From Aegilops tauschii subsp. strangulata (taxonomy: Eukaryota; Streptophyta; Magnoliopsida; Poales; Poaceae), in assembly GCF_002575655.3 (NCBI RefSeq), contig NC_053037.3:207304243-207368242 (forward strand): a stretch of 64,000 nt of DNA, given 5' to 3'. Below the pieces are notes generated by a model. That model ran no database searches, was not told where the DNA came from, and saw only the letters and a program-made list of their open reading frames with translations. A program made the translations under genes and the position numbers. Shown piece by piece: positions 1 through 10,324 of the stretch. Positions within the stretch are counted from its first letter, which is position 1. Every line of letters begins with the position of its first letter.

Positions 1-299
1 TGTTACTATGTTATGTATGTAGATATGGACCATATGGTTGTCAAAACCGTGTTACGAAGATCCTCCTTTTGTCGAATAGTGTAACCACTATATATATGTT
101 ACTCAAATGCTGTTACCCAAGTTCATAAATTTCCATGGAAAGTATTAGTATCGTACACAGTTCATTGAGTTTAAGCATGTGGCCGATGTCTAGAAGGCAT
201 TTGCATATTAACTGTCCATATTGCAAATTCACACACATGTTCACATAAGGAAACATATGTGTAACATACTAATCATCGCACACGAGTACTCGCAGACGC

Positions 300-800
300 A
301 TCGTGTGCGGTACTGCCACCGCAAGCAACTAGTTTGCATTTTTCAAAGTTTTTTGTACACACAGAATCACACACGAAGTAACTGTATTGACCATCAGTGT
401 TGTAATTTCTCATCGCAAACAGTTCATCCGAGTCGGCTATTTGCCACGTATCACACACATCTTGTTTGCACGACTCGTTTGTGTTCTTTTGGCTCATCGC
501 AAACGGTTCATCCATGTGAACTGTATGCTGCATATCACACACATCTTGTTAAGTTGAACCGTTTCTGTTGTGTTCCCTAATCGAAAACAGTTCGTCCGAG
601 TTCGTGCTCCCTCTTTCCCGTGTCCCTCTTTAAAGTGGAGAACGTGCCCCTTCATCAAGCAGTGGGCGCGTGTCCAAGAACCTTTCTTTGGGCGTGCGTT
701 CCCATATCACACACATCTTCGCTCACTCTTATACCACCGTGCTCCCTCTTTCCCGTGTCCAAGAACCTTTCTTTGGGCCGGAACTTGGTTGTAGTGCGAT
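300..800. repeat. Diverged direct repeats, probably transposon subterminal sequence
   Basis: The motif tcatcgcaaacagttcatcc occurs at 410-429, again with one change at 494-512, and in weaker form near 580-597. A second motif, tatcacacacatctt, recurs near 449, 533 and 703. Spacing of about 84 bases between copies suggests a decayed tandem array. Such arrays are typical of subterminal regions of grass CACTA-type transposons, but no terminus is visible here. The ORFs that cross it are repeat-driven and not credible genes. The flanking stretch 1-299 is AT-rich and shows nothing recognisable. Confidence 0.4.
626..670. repeat. Short inserted copy of part of the B3-like gene
   Basis: Bases 629-672 match 1675-1718, inside the B3-like gene on the other side, with one difference in 44. 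An uninterrupted version of the surrounding sequence lies at 739-778, so the 45-base segment is an insertion that splits one of two direct repeats (604-625 plus 670-693, versus 739-778). The insertion is flanked on both sides by gtgtcc. It looks like filler DNA copied during break repair. Confidence 0.7.
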
Positions 801-929
801 GGAAAGGGAACAAACAAAGGGCCTAATCCTACTTTGCCCCTACCTCCGCCAAGGGCGTGAGTGTAGTCGGGCTATAGAACGGGAGGACGACAAGGTCTGT
901 TGCCGGGTGACGATGTTTATTTTAAGATA

Positions 930-1515
930 ACAAGGATTCGCTCCTTGGTGTGGGCCTCGCTCGCGCAGAAAAAAAACCCGGCAAACACCCCTTTTCTTCA
1001 TTAATACGTTGTTAACAAGTACAATTCATATGGAATGAGAGCTTGAGCAAGGGGATTACAAGGTTTAAATCTGACAAGTGCCCGCAGGCTTAAAAACTAA
1101 AAAAGGATAAGATGCCCGTGATCCCTTTCTTGTCCCTCTCCTCAGGTAGCAGATTAGGATAAGTAGGAGGGCAAAAGGAGTGCCTAGGCGAGGTACGAGC
1201 AGCAGAAGACACCAAGAGGAGGCTGGTGATGACAGTGCCGGGGAAGAAGTCGAAAGATGAGGCAGCGGGCCGGCAATACGCGACGAAGGCGTTGGTGCCA
1301 TCGTACTCCGAGTTGACAGCCCGCCACCCGCCTTCTTCGTCTTCTCCGCCTTCCAGCGCCAGCCGCTAGAGGCAGCAGCCCCGAGAAGTTCAAGGAGCTG
1401 GCTCGAGGAGCCGCTGCCAAGAACCACCCCGCCCCGGCAGGCCGTTCTTTTGAGGAGAAGGCCAGGTGTAGATGGTGCTGCTGCCGGCGTCGCCTAGGGA
1501 TGGGGTGTCCGACAC
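930..1515. other. Unassigned stretch downstream of the B3-like gene
   Basis: This lies on the 3-prime side of the minus-strand B3-like gene. Open frames of 78 and 120 residues run through its GC-rich part (1065-1427) but resemble no family I recognise and are rich in Ser, Pro and Arg as expected of chance frames. It could be untranslated sequence of the gene or internal sequence of the host retroelement. Confidence 0.3.
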
Positions 1516-2184
1516 CTAGTCGGACCCGTCCCTGTCATCCTCCCCACTGGTCCCCTCCTCGCCGCCATCTCTCGAGGAGGAGCTCTCGTCATCTGTCGAG
1601 CTCTCCGTGCAGCACCCTAACCTGATTCCTGAGCGCCCGAAGACCTTGACGGAGAGCATGTCGCTCTCCACTAATTTAAAGTGGAGAACGTGCCCCTTCA
1701 TCAAGAAGTGGGCGCGTGCGAATGTTTTCCAACCCCAACGGAGGAGCATTACATGAGGGGCGGGGAACCTTGTGTTCGCCCACATGTTGCCACTGCAACA
1801 CCCCTTCATGTGAAGTCTCAACCTCAGTGGCTGGTCAATCTCCAGTACCCTCGCAAACGCCTCGGGAAGACGAAGGCGGCTGCGCAGCGGCTCACACAAC
1901 TGCAGGATGAACTCCAGCGCCGTGTCCCCGACATGGCTGCTTGACGAAGCACGAGGGGATGGTGGAGGAGATGGTGACGGAGACGATGACGACGCGGGTG
2001 TCCCCCTGCCGCGCCCACCTCTGCCTCGACCGCCTCGCCGACCGCGGCCCCGTCCGCTGCCTCTGCCTTGAGCATGGCCTTCATCTTGGGCGTCCGGCTC
2101 TTCCTTCACCGCCGCAGCTCTCTTGCGGGAGGAAGACCTGGTCGCCTCCACGAAAGGACAGCTACGACCGCACCCTCTCGCCAT
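1516..2184 (-). CDS. B3-domain-like protein, 222 aa, carried in a retroelement
   Basis: The protein has an Arg-Gly-rich stretch (about residues 40-62), a Pro-Ser-rich linker (63-83), a B3-like fold (about 104-183) and an acidic Ser-rich tail (192-222). In the B3-like part I see the family pattern LPEAFARVL, then W and a GWKTFARAH block, then GHVLHFKL and LSVKVFGRSG. B3 domains are plant DNA-binding folds, so nuclear DNA binding is the likely role, but it is inferred. The start is the first in-frame ATG and lies about 67 bases below a TATA box at 2251-2257. The gene runs antisense to the LTR at 2810-3983, just inside its polypurine tract. The frame is intact. Grass genomes hold many copies of this kind of protein, so it may be a passenger gene that is no longer used. 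Confidence 0.65.
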   Translation of the reverse strand: MARGCGRSCPFVEATRSSSRKRAAAVKEEPDAQDEGHAQGRGSGRGRGRRGGRGRGGRGRGTPASSSSPSPSPPPSPRASSSSHVGDTALEFILQLCEPLRSRLRLPEAFARVLEIDQPLRLRLHMKGCCSGNMWANTRFPAPHVMLLRWGWKTFARAHFLMKGHVLHFKLVESDMLSVKVFGRSGIRLGCCTESSTDDESSSSRDGGEEGTSGEDDRDGSD

Positions 2185-2250
2185 GACAAGGGAAGGAAAG
2201 GGATCAAACTGGACGAGGATGGATGCAGGAAGGCGCTGTCCCTCTCCCCA

Positions 2251-2257
2251 TTTTATA
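2251..2257 (-). promoter_or_regulatory. TATA box for the B3-like gene
   Basis: On the minus strand the sequence reads tataaaa, followed by a CT-rich leader and the ATG at 2184. Distance and context fit a plant core promoter. Confidence 0.5.
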
Positions 2258-2809
2258 GGGGGACGGGGCCAGGCAAGCCTAAGGGCGGCCGCCCCAATCA
2301 GCCAATCTAGCCGCCAGGGGCGCGAGGAAACAGGACCGACCCGCTACTCCAATCAATAGCGCCGGCCCCCCGCCCCGGCGTTAAAACCCGTGCCCTCTGT
2401 GTCCACCGCCTGCCCTCCCCGAGGCATGGGGGACACGTGCCGGGCGAGCCAGGATTCAGATGACAAGTGGAACGGCCGTTTTGTGCCCCGCAATCGTGGG
2501 GCACGGATGCCATGATGGCCACAACCCGAATCCACCTAGTAAATGAGCTGCGCCCCTGCGACTTCCTCTATTTTTATGGGGGGGGGGGACGCGGGTTGCC
2601 TCTTTACTACTAAAACCGCGGGGTGACGCAAGCATGCTGCGGTCGCTCCACGCACGATCCCCACGTCATGCATTCAACACGGGTCATGGGGAAGTGCAAC
2701 TGGCGAGGAAAGTTACTGCGGTAAAACTCAGCCCCGTGTGCCCGCGCACCGTTCCGGGCCTAGCCCAACAACGCGTCGTGCTTATGTGTGGCCCAGGCCC
2801 GGGGGCTCC
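2258..2809 (+). other. 3-prime internal end of a Gypsy-type element
   Basis: No gene is visible. The stretch includes an 11-base run of G near 2578-2588. It ends in the purine-rich gcccgggggctcc directly before the LTR at 2810, which fits the polypurine tract where plus-strand DNA synthesis starts in LTR retrotransposons. The matching 5-prime LTR is not in the window. Confidence 0.45.
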
Positions 2810-3983
2810 TGTCGGTGTACAAAAGTAGGGGCCCTTCTTTGTACCCCTTTACTTGTGCACGGGCAGTCGGAGCCGCGCCTGCGGCCACACTCAGCGGGGC
2901 AGAGGAAGGAAGCGAAAGTACAAGACCACCAGAGCAGCGCTCCAACTAGGGGCGCAGAGGATGAGGCAACAAGGTAGACTTCCCCCGGCAAGACCATTGC
3001 TGGGGCGGCCTACGCAGCCCCGGCAAGAGCCTTGCCGGGGCAACTTACCCAATGCCAGCAAGGCCACCCCCCTTGAGCCTGAGAGTTCCGACACCATCGA
3101 CAAACATTGGAACCAAGGCTCGGGAGGGGCCTGCGTAGTGACATGCAGATCTTTGTGAAGACAAAGGGCTTGCGAGGCCTAGATAGGAACCAGAGAACAA
3201 GACAACAGCGAGGCCCCTTGCCGAGGATGCCCGCGAGGCCCCGGCAAGGCTCCTGCCGAAGATACCCACGAAGCCCCGGCAAGACTCTTGCCGAGGGCGC
3301 CCGCAAGGCCCCGGCAAGACCCTTGCCGGGAATATCAGCAAGACCGCGGCAAGACCTTGCCGCCCCGTCGCCGCCCCAGCTCAGCGGTCGACCCACCAAC
3401 GAAGCAAGTACCCACGTGGCAGTACATGGCTCCTAAGCCAACTAGTCAAGCACCTGCGTGGTGGCATGCATATCTTCGTGAAGACCCTGCCACCACACCA
3501 GCTCAGCAGCCTGCCAGCCTACATGGCCCTCCATGCCTCGTTGGCCTGGACGCGTGTCGGAGGAAGGCGAAGTGGCGACGGACGGGACGGGCTTCCTTGC
3601 CGTCCCCGATAAAGCAAGAGGACACCTAAGTAGCGCATTTAATGTGTTTTGTCCTATGATGTCAGGCGATAAGCTTAAACACTGTACATACTTTCCACCT
3701 CCTTTGTGCCACTATGGCGACCCCTTTTACCTATAAAAGGAGGCCCGAGGCGTACTGAGGAAGGATTCGGACCTTTTGGACGACGCACGCACCGTAGCTA
3801 GTTCAAGAGCTTAAGAATGCTCAAATACACACCAAAGCGGGACTAGGGTATTACGCATCTTCGCGGCCCGAAACTGGGTAAAATCTTCTCGTGCTAACTA
3901 CTAGACCTACTATTTGCACAACCTCGCGCCCGCCAACCGCAGAAGGGATCCTTGTGATCCCATAGGTGTCGTTTCCCCCGACA
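2810..3983 (+). repeat. Gypsy-type LTR, plus orientation
   Basis: The LTR starts tgtcggtgtac and ends ccccgaca, giving the inverted tgtcg/cgaca ends usual for this group. It is about 1.17 kb long and has a TATA box (tataaaa, 3732-3738) about 250 bases before its end, as expected for the U3/R boundary. The left flank looks like internal element sequence with a polypurine tract, so this is best read as a 3-prime LTR. The right flank is CACTA-type sequence. The 5-base flanks (gctcc, ctggc) do not match, which fits a left flank that is element-internal. Confidence 0.65.
3732..3738 (+). promoter_or_regulatory. TATA box in the LTR
   Basis: The sequence ctataaaagg lies in the 3-prime quarter of the LTR, followed by ggcccgagg and a leader, the usual layout for retroelement transcription start. 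Confidence 0.5.
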
Positions 3984-5063
3984 CTGGCGTACCGCAAAAT
4001 GGAGGAAAAAGACTTCTCTTGGACCTCCTACAGCCGAAATGGGGTCCTGTTGATCGGGAGGGGTGTGGCGTACCGCAAAGCGGGGGAAACAAACTTGTGT
4101 TGGAGCTCTACGGTCGAAACGGGGGTCCTGTTCATCATGGGGGGTGTGGCGTACCGCAAAACGGGACTCCACGGGATACTGTTCATCTCCACTGTCAACC
4201 TCCTCCAGCCTCCACGGGCTACTATTCATCCACCATCGACCTCCTCCAGCCTCCACCTGCGACTGTTCATCCACGGGCTCCTGTTCATCCAGCCTCCACC
4301 GCTCCTCCACCGGCTACTGTTCAATCAGCCCTCTCCACGGGGTCCTGTTCAACCACCCCTCCAGGGGCTATTGTTCATCCAACCCTCCACCGGCTACTGT
4401 TCAACCAGCCCTCCATGGGGTACTGTTCATCCAGCCCTCAAAGGGGTCCTGTTCATCCACCTCCAACCGTCTCGATTGATCGGGGACCTGTTCATCCAGC
4501 AGTAGCGGCCTCTACTACCACGGAGTCCTGTTCGTCCAACCCCCCACCGGGAACTGTTCATCCAAACCCCCAACAATGCTCACTGTTCATCAAGAGGCAG
4601 CATCGATCGACTTCAGTTAGCAGCAGTAGCGAAGGAATCGCTCGATTGGGTTCAGTTAACAACCATCAATCCATCGCTCGGGTTCAGTAATGTGTAGCCT
4701 GCAGTGCAATCGCTCGGGTTCAGTTAGAGCCCAACACCTTGCACCCACACGCGTACGTGTACGAGAGAAACGCGCATTGCTGCCCCCCCGACCACCCACC
4801 GTAACCGGGAACTCCCCGATATTTTCCTCGCCCTCGCTTCTACAACGGTTTTTTTCCGTCATGGACGGCCCAAAGAATGTCATGCAACTGCGTCTCCGGC
4901 CTGCCCAGGACGAAAAGACCATTTTCTGTCATGAATTTTTGTCATAGAAGTAGGAGCCCACCACATCTATGATGATACCGGGTTTTGTCACAATTATCGT
5001 CATAAGCATGACAGAAAAAAATTCGTTCGGCCCAAAATGTCACGGATGTGTCTTTTTTTAGTG
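3984..5063. mobile_element. End of a CACTA-type DNA transposon
   Basis: Read on the minus strand from 5063, the sequence begins CACTAAAAAAAGACACATCC, the hallmark terminus of this superfamily, and is followed by taa on the outside as a possible 3-base target duplication. Inside lie dense subterminal repeats: ggcgtaccgcaaa three times (3986, 4067, 4149), about 15 copies of a ctgttcatcc motif (4120-4590), a gctcgggttcagt motif repeated between 4632 and 4725, and many tgtca/tgaca words near the end. No transposase is present in the window. The open frames at 3914-4690 arise from the repeats and are not genes. Confidence 0.6.
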
Positions 5064-6116
5064 TAACGGGATCACCTTACGACGCTAAATTATTCCTAAT
5101 AAAAACCACGGCGCTCGCAGGAGCGCTGGCCGTGCGCCATGAGTGCCGTGGTAGTCATGGGTGGACACGATCACCTATGGGGCCATGAGCCCCTTCGTGG
5201 TTCAGCAAAGGGGATATCACGTTGCACAAAGAGCGGAGGCCATGAGACAGTGCGACAACGATGACACTGGTGGTTTTTACCCAGGTTCGGGCCGCCGTGA
5301 GGCGTAAAACCCTACTCCTGCTTTAGTGGATTGGGTGGAGGAACACGACGAACACGCATCGCTCGAGCCTGGCAAGGTGGCCTCTGGAAGAGTAGTTACG
5401 CGCGTACAAGTGCGAGGGGTCCGAATCCCTTTCTAGGTGGCCTTGGACCTCCTTTTATAGCTTAAGGGGTAACCACAGTGGCAAAACAATCTTTATCTAG
5501 TGATTAGATAGCTAACAGTACTATCATACCTAACTCTGATAGTTAGGACAAAGTGCATTAAATGCACTACTAGGTGTCATGTGGAGGGTGAAGCCCGGCA
5601 AGCCTGCCGGCTGCCGTGCCGCTTAATCCTCTTCTGCTTATCTGTTCGACATGCCTTTGGACGGGTGTCATGTGATTGTAATCTATCTTCCAACGGGCCA
5701 CCACGTGCTTAGTGGAGGCCATTTAATCATCTGGGAGCTCGACACTACATTGACAAGTGATTTGCGTTGCTATGCGGTGGAGCGGTGGTGCCTTGGCGGG
5801 ATTTCCTGCCCTTGGCGGTCCCGACAAGCCTACCGGTGCAATCTTGGACTCGTCCCTGGGGCGGCCTTGACCTGGCCGGGCTCTCCTGCCCAGCAAGGGA
5901 GGCCTTCCCAAGGTAATGCCTTGTTGTCTTGTATGCTAACTTGGTCTTCCTGATCCGCTCCTTGATCTCACAAAGAGTGGTTTCTCTGGCTTGGCCTTGC
6001 TTTATATGCTTGTTGAGGTAGTCATTCCATCGTCAAGCCTTGGCTGCCGGGGAGGAGGCTTTTTCGTCCGTGCACAACTCAGGGGAAACACACAACCCTG
6101 TTTGTGTACCCCGACA
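5064..6116 (-). repeat. Gypsy-type LTR, minus orientation
   Basis: On the minus strand the LTR starts tgtcggggtacac at 6116 and has a TATA box (tataaaa, plus-strand 5453-5459). Its far end lies at or very close to the CACTA terminus: a tg at 5062-5063 could be the true LTR end, or the CACTA element may have cut the LTR short. It resembles the LTR at 2810-3983 in layout but is not clearly the same family. Confidence 0.55.
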
Positions 6117-6131
6117 GAAGCCCCTGGGCCT
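6117..6131 (-). other. Polypurine tract of the minus-strand element
   Basis: On the minus strand the sequence reads ggcccaggggcttc directly before the LTR start at 6116. This identifies that LTR as the 3-prime LTR of an element whose body lies at higher coordinates. Confidence 0.5.
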
Positions 6132-6513
6132 GAGCCATACGTGTCGCCGGGCACGTTGGGTTTGGCCCGAAACTGTGCACGGACACGTGTCGAAGAAGTG
6201 TTGCACATGCAGCGGTTGTCATGATGACCAGTCAATCCAATGTCCACTCCGCGTAATTACCGCAGGTCATGGGGTCATTGAACGGTAGCAGTTAATGGGT
6301 AATTCGCCTGAAAAACGATACTTTCCGAGGAAAGATAGCAAAGAGCCAGCCCCCACGCCTGTTCCCAATAAAAAGGCAACGCGAAGGGGTGCTGCTCATT
6401 CGCATCTGTCTCCTCTCCCATCATCTTCTTCCTCAAGCCAAGCAACTACTCCCATCGCCAACACCCGCCCCAAAGTTCTGCTAGATCCTTTGCCCATCCT
6501 GTGAGCCCAAAAA

Positions 6514-9500
6514 GATGGGACGGAAGATGGGCGGCACAAAGGGGAAGCAGGCGGCCACCGCGAGAGATATTATTGCAGAGGGGAAGAAGAAAAGGGGCAG
6601 AGGAGCTGGACAGGAAGCGATAAGAAGACGTGGTTTTCTTACCATCGAACTTGGATGGTAACACCTTGATCACGAAGTATGCATATATGTGGGGGAGGGA
6701 AGTTCTGAAAGGGCATGGAGCGCCCGTGGTCTTGCCGGAGGGGGATAAGGTCCCATCGGATTCGTGCCTATTTTCTGCGCGTACTTCTTGTGCGGCCTCA
6801 CCTCCCCTTTCTCTGATTTACTTGTGGCCATGATGACGATGTATGGATTCCACCTTCTAGATTTCATGCCCAATGCAATGGCATGCATGGCAATCTTTGC
6901 CCATCTGTGCAAGAATTTTGTTGGAGTTGCCCCCAATGTGGACCTGTTCAGGCACTTCTTTGTCCCACGGGTTGAAGACAAATCTCACCGCTCGGGAAAT
7001 ATCAGTTGAATTCCCTGGGGCAAGAAGGACGAATGGGATTATCTCCCCAGCTAGCAGCACAGCAGATGGGAGGAATGGACTGCGGACTGGTGTTGGCTTT
7101 AGGACAAAGACGCCCCGGAGTTCTGTGCGGCGCATGCGAAATGCGTTGTACGCGGCAGCGACTGGAGCAAGTTGGGCCTCACTGACGACATGCTCCCCCC
7201 GGCGCTGAATAGGATTGCCGTCTCAAAGCTGCCTTGCTAACCATCGAGCAGGTGGGGGACGACTTTCTTCGGCGCCGCATCACATCGCTGCAGAGAAGGG
7301 ATAGGTTTGCCTGGGAATACGGGAACTCTGCCAATAGGATGTGCCTGTACCCAGGCCCCACCAACAACTTATCGATATATGGCCATGGTTGGCTGTGTGA
7401 TCAGCTGTTCGGCAGCCATGGGCCAGTCCATCTGTCGGTAAGGGTTGTCCCACCGTATATTAACTCTGCCAGGGACCAAATTCTAAAATGGATGCCTAAT
7501 TGCAATGCCTACAGAGTCGCGCCTGATTGGCAACTGCCAACATTGGATGCGGAAATAGAGTGGGTCTCCAAATTGGAGAAAGGGCTTCCAGGGTGGAGAA
7601 CGACCTTGTCAAGCATTCCTCCCCGACAGAGGAAGCATTTATCACAAAGTGGATTGCAGAGGACAGAGCACTCCGGGCTGCCGGGAGGTCCGGAGAAGAG
7701 GAGGATGCTGAAGGTGAAGGTTCTTTTGATGAAGGGAGCGAGGAGCATGATGTGGAGAAGCTTGCCGGGCTTAACCCTGCCGTGACTGGAATTCATCATG
7801 CCATGGCAGCAGAGGCCCAAGAGGAAAGTGGGGTTGAGGAGGCAGAGCAGCCCGAGGCGGAGGAGGAATGGCTCGCACCGGGACCTCAAGCCTAGGGCCA
7901 GATCTAGATCAACGTCCTAGCAAGCGGGCCAGCCGAGGAACAGCGGCTCCTTCCTTCTGGATGGTCACAAAGAGGGTGAAGAATACCACCTCCAGGGGAA
8001 ACAAGCCAGAGGTGGTACGCCGCCAATCCACTCGCCTATCGGAGGCCAATACTCCACCGCCAATCTACGTGCTGTTATTGGGGTTGATCCTAGCCCCCAG
8101 TCGAGGCCAGCTTCCCCGCATAGCTCGATCCCGCCAGGGACCTCGGCCCCACCAACGAGCTCAAAGCTGCCGGGAAGCTTCGCTCCTCCAACTCTGAAGA
8201 GGGGCAAGGCGACCCGGCCATCTGCAGCGTATGCGCTGGGCTCCATGCTTGTAGACCCAGAGTAAGGAGAACGACTGATCTTCTTGCTGAGGTACTATGC
8301 ACTTGATAGTTGTTGGTTCAATCTTCTTTGTTGACTTGGCAGAGATGAAGAACCCCTCGCCCAGCGGGCTAAGCCAACCAAGCACACGAAAGCACCGGGG
8401 CCCTTGGAGAGCATGGGTCTGGCCGGGGATAGGACAGGGGTTCCCGTGCCCAGCCCCTGGCTTGAAGGCATGGGGCAAGTTTCGCCCACCCATGGAGATG
8501 CGGAGGAACATGCCTCATCCTCCGCCAAAGGAGGAGAGGAGATCCACCAGGGTGGGGCCCACCAAGAGGGGTCCACCCCAACCAAGGTCCAAGTAGAGAA
8601 ATCACCGGCAAGGGCCTCCACCGAGGGGTCTGCTCATGCTGAGGTCACGGCTACCGAGGGAGTGGACACGGACCGATCATCCCCAACTAACGTTGCCGGG
8701 GAGGCCGACGCTCCTCTACAGCAAACACCACCGGGTAATCCACTTTCCCTTCTCTCTTTTTACTTGAATTTCTTCGCTTCCTGGTCTCTGACTCAACGAT
8801 TTCTGGTATCTTATTTATCTTTGTCTGTTGATTTTATTCGCATCCCCGGCAACTGATGAACCTTAGCTGCTGGAGGAAGTGGCCAGTATTGGGAAGGATG
8901 TTACTGAAGAGGCCGCCAGGATTGCTGCCGCGAAAGGCCATGTGCACACTGCCGGTAATATCCAACAATCCCCAAAGGAAGCATAGAAAACCCCCGGCAG
9001 CATATCAGGTTCAGAGGCAATTGTTGAGGGGAAAACCCCACTACAAACTATGGGTCCTCTTCCCCTATATGGCACACCGGCCGCAGTCCCACAACCATCC
9101 TCAAGCAAGCTGGCGCTGATCCTTGCCCAACCTGGGCTTGCAGCCCCCGGTTCATCTGTTGCAACGGGCATGGATTTTGATGAAGAGATCAGGCTCATTC
9201 TGACGCTGCTGTCCCAGAGAGTTGAAGAAGCTGACAACTCTATTGACAGCGCCAAGGATTTAGCCTTTCTGGAGTCCATGGCAACATGAATCAAGGATGT
9301 GCAGAGCAGGTACAATCTCAAGTGGTAGGCCATTAAGGCGCAACGTGAGTCTGTCGGCCTCATGCATCGGAAGCTAAGGGATGAAGGTAATGAGCTGTTC
9401 CAGAGGTACAACAAGTAGTTCCAATCCCTCCTATGGCAAGAGGAGGTGCTGACCATGGCAAAAGAAGATATTGCTGCCCGGGAGGTCCATTTTGTGGAGC

Positions 9501-10120
9501 GCGGAGCGCTTCTAAATGCCAAGGAGAAGGACATTTTTGCCCGGGAAGGGAATCTCGAAGCCACCCTCCGCAGCAAGGATGAGGAACTGGAGGCTCTTGT
9601 CCAGCAGCGTACCAAGGATTTGGAGAACAGGCACAAGGCCATGCTAGACGTGCTCAGCCTTGAATCCTCTACCTAGCTGAAGAAAGTTACGGATTAGCTA
9701 GCTACCGCTTCTGCCGCCAAGACTGATATTGATCATCAAGTGAGCAAGCTAACGGATGACCTTGCCGGGAGCACCAAGGAGATCGTGGCTCTCAAAGAGG
9801 AAGCGCAGAAAGCAGAAACCCTCCTGAAGGAGGTGCAATCGTAGCTTTCCTCCAAGAGCCAGGATCTTGATACTGCCAACAACGCCATCTCTGACATGAA
9901 GGCCAGGCTCGACACTCTGGAGAAGGACATTGAACCTGGCGGTGCCCGTGAGAAACTGCTGGTGAAGGATCTGAACAAGGCTAGGAATCTCTAGGAGGAC
10001 GCCGAAGAGAAGCTTGAGAATCAAATCCAGTAGCGTGACCTCTGGATCAAGAACTTGATTGATATTGCTGAGCGCCTCACTTCCCAGATAGCGAAAATGG
10101 ATATGAAGAGTTGGGCCTTC
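6514..10120 (+). pseudogene. Decayed putative gypsy-type transposon-domain gene
   Basis: This gene runs antisense to the LTR that ends at 6116. A CT-rich leader with a TATA-like aataaaaagg (near 6367) precedes the ATG at 6514, which opens a basic N-terminus (MGRKMGGTKGKQ). The recognisable domain lies at about 6764-7010, with hydrophobic helices ending in a NVDLFRHFF motif; it matches the putative gypsy-type transposon domain found in many grass genomes. A related stretch follows at 7310-7600. Possible introns with GT-AG ends lie at 8262-8342 and 8735-8866. The 3-prime part (9170-10110) encodes a Lys-Glu-rich coiled coil with several in-frame stops. Frame changes and stops throughout mark it as a pseudogene. 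The molecular function of the family is not known to me. Confidence 0.6.
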
Positions 10121-10319
10121 TATGGTGGTGGCTAGGCTCTATTTATAGTGGCCTTGGTCCTCTTCCCCCAAATGAAGGCGTGAAGGGATCCCACAACGAC
10201 CAAATTCGAAGGGAGACAACTAGTACATCTTATCCTGAGGAAAGGTGGTCTTCGCCTGCAAAGTCTCCGGTCGTGACGCCATGGTGGGCTCGGCGATGAC
10301 CTCTGTCCTGGCGGTCTTG
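10121..10319 (-). repeat. Left piece of a minus-strand LTR
   Basis: On the minus strand there is a TATA box (cactataaatagag, plus-strand 10137-10150). The piece is continuous with 24374-24739 once the 14-kb element between them is removed. The side next to the decayed gene is truncated, because too little sequence remains past the TATA box for a full LTR end. Confidence 0.4.
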
Positions 10320-10324
10320 GTCTT
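10320..10324 (+). repeat. Target-site duplication gtctt, left copy
   Basis: These five bases directly precede the LTR start and are repeated exactly at 24369-24373 after the 3-prime LTR. Confidence 0.9.

Noticed and set aside
3914..4690. A 258-codon plus-strand frame rich in Pro, Ser and His
   Set aside because: It crosses the LTR/CACTA border and consists of translated ctgttcatcc repeats.
7509..7889. A 126-codon minus-strand frame
   Set aside because: It is the shadow of the decayed plus-strand coiled-coil gene.
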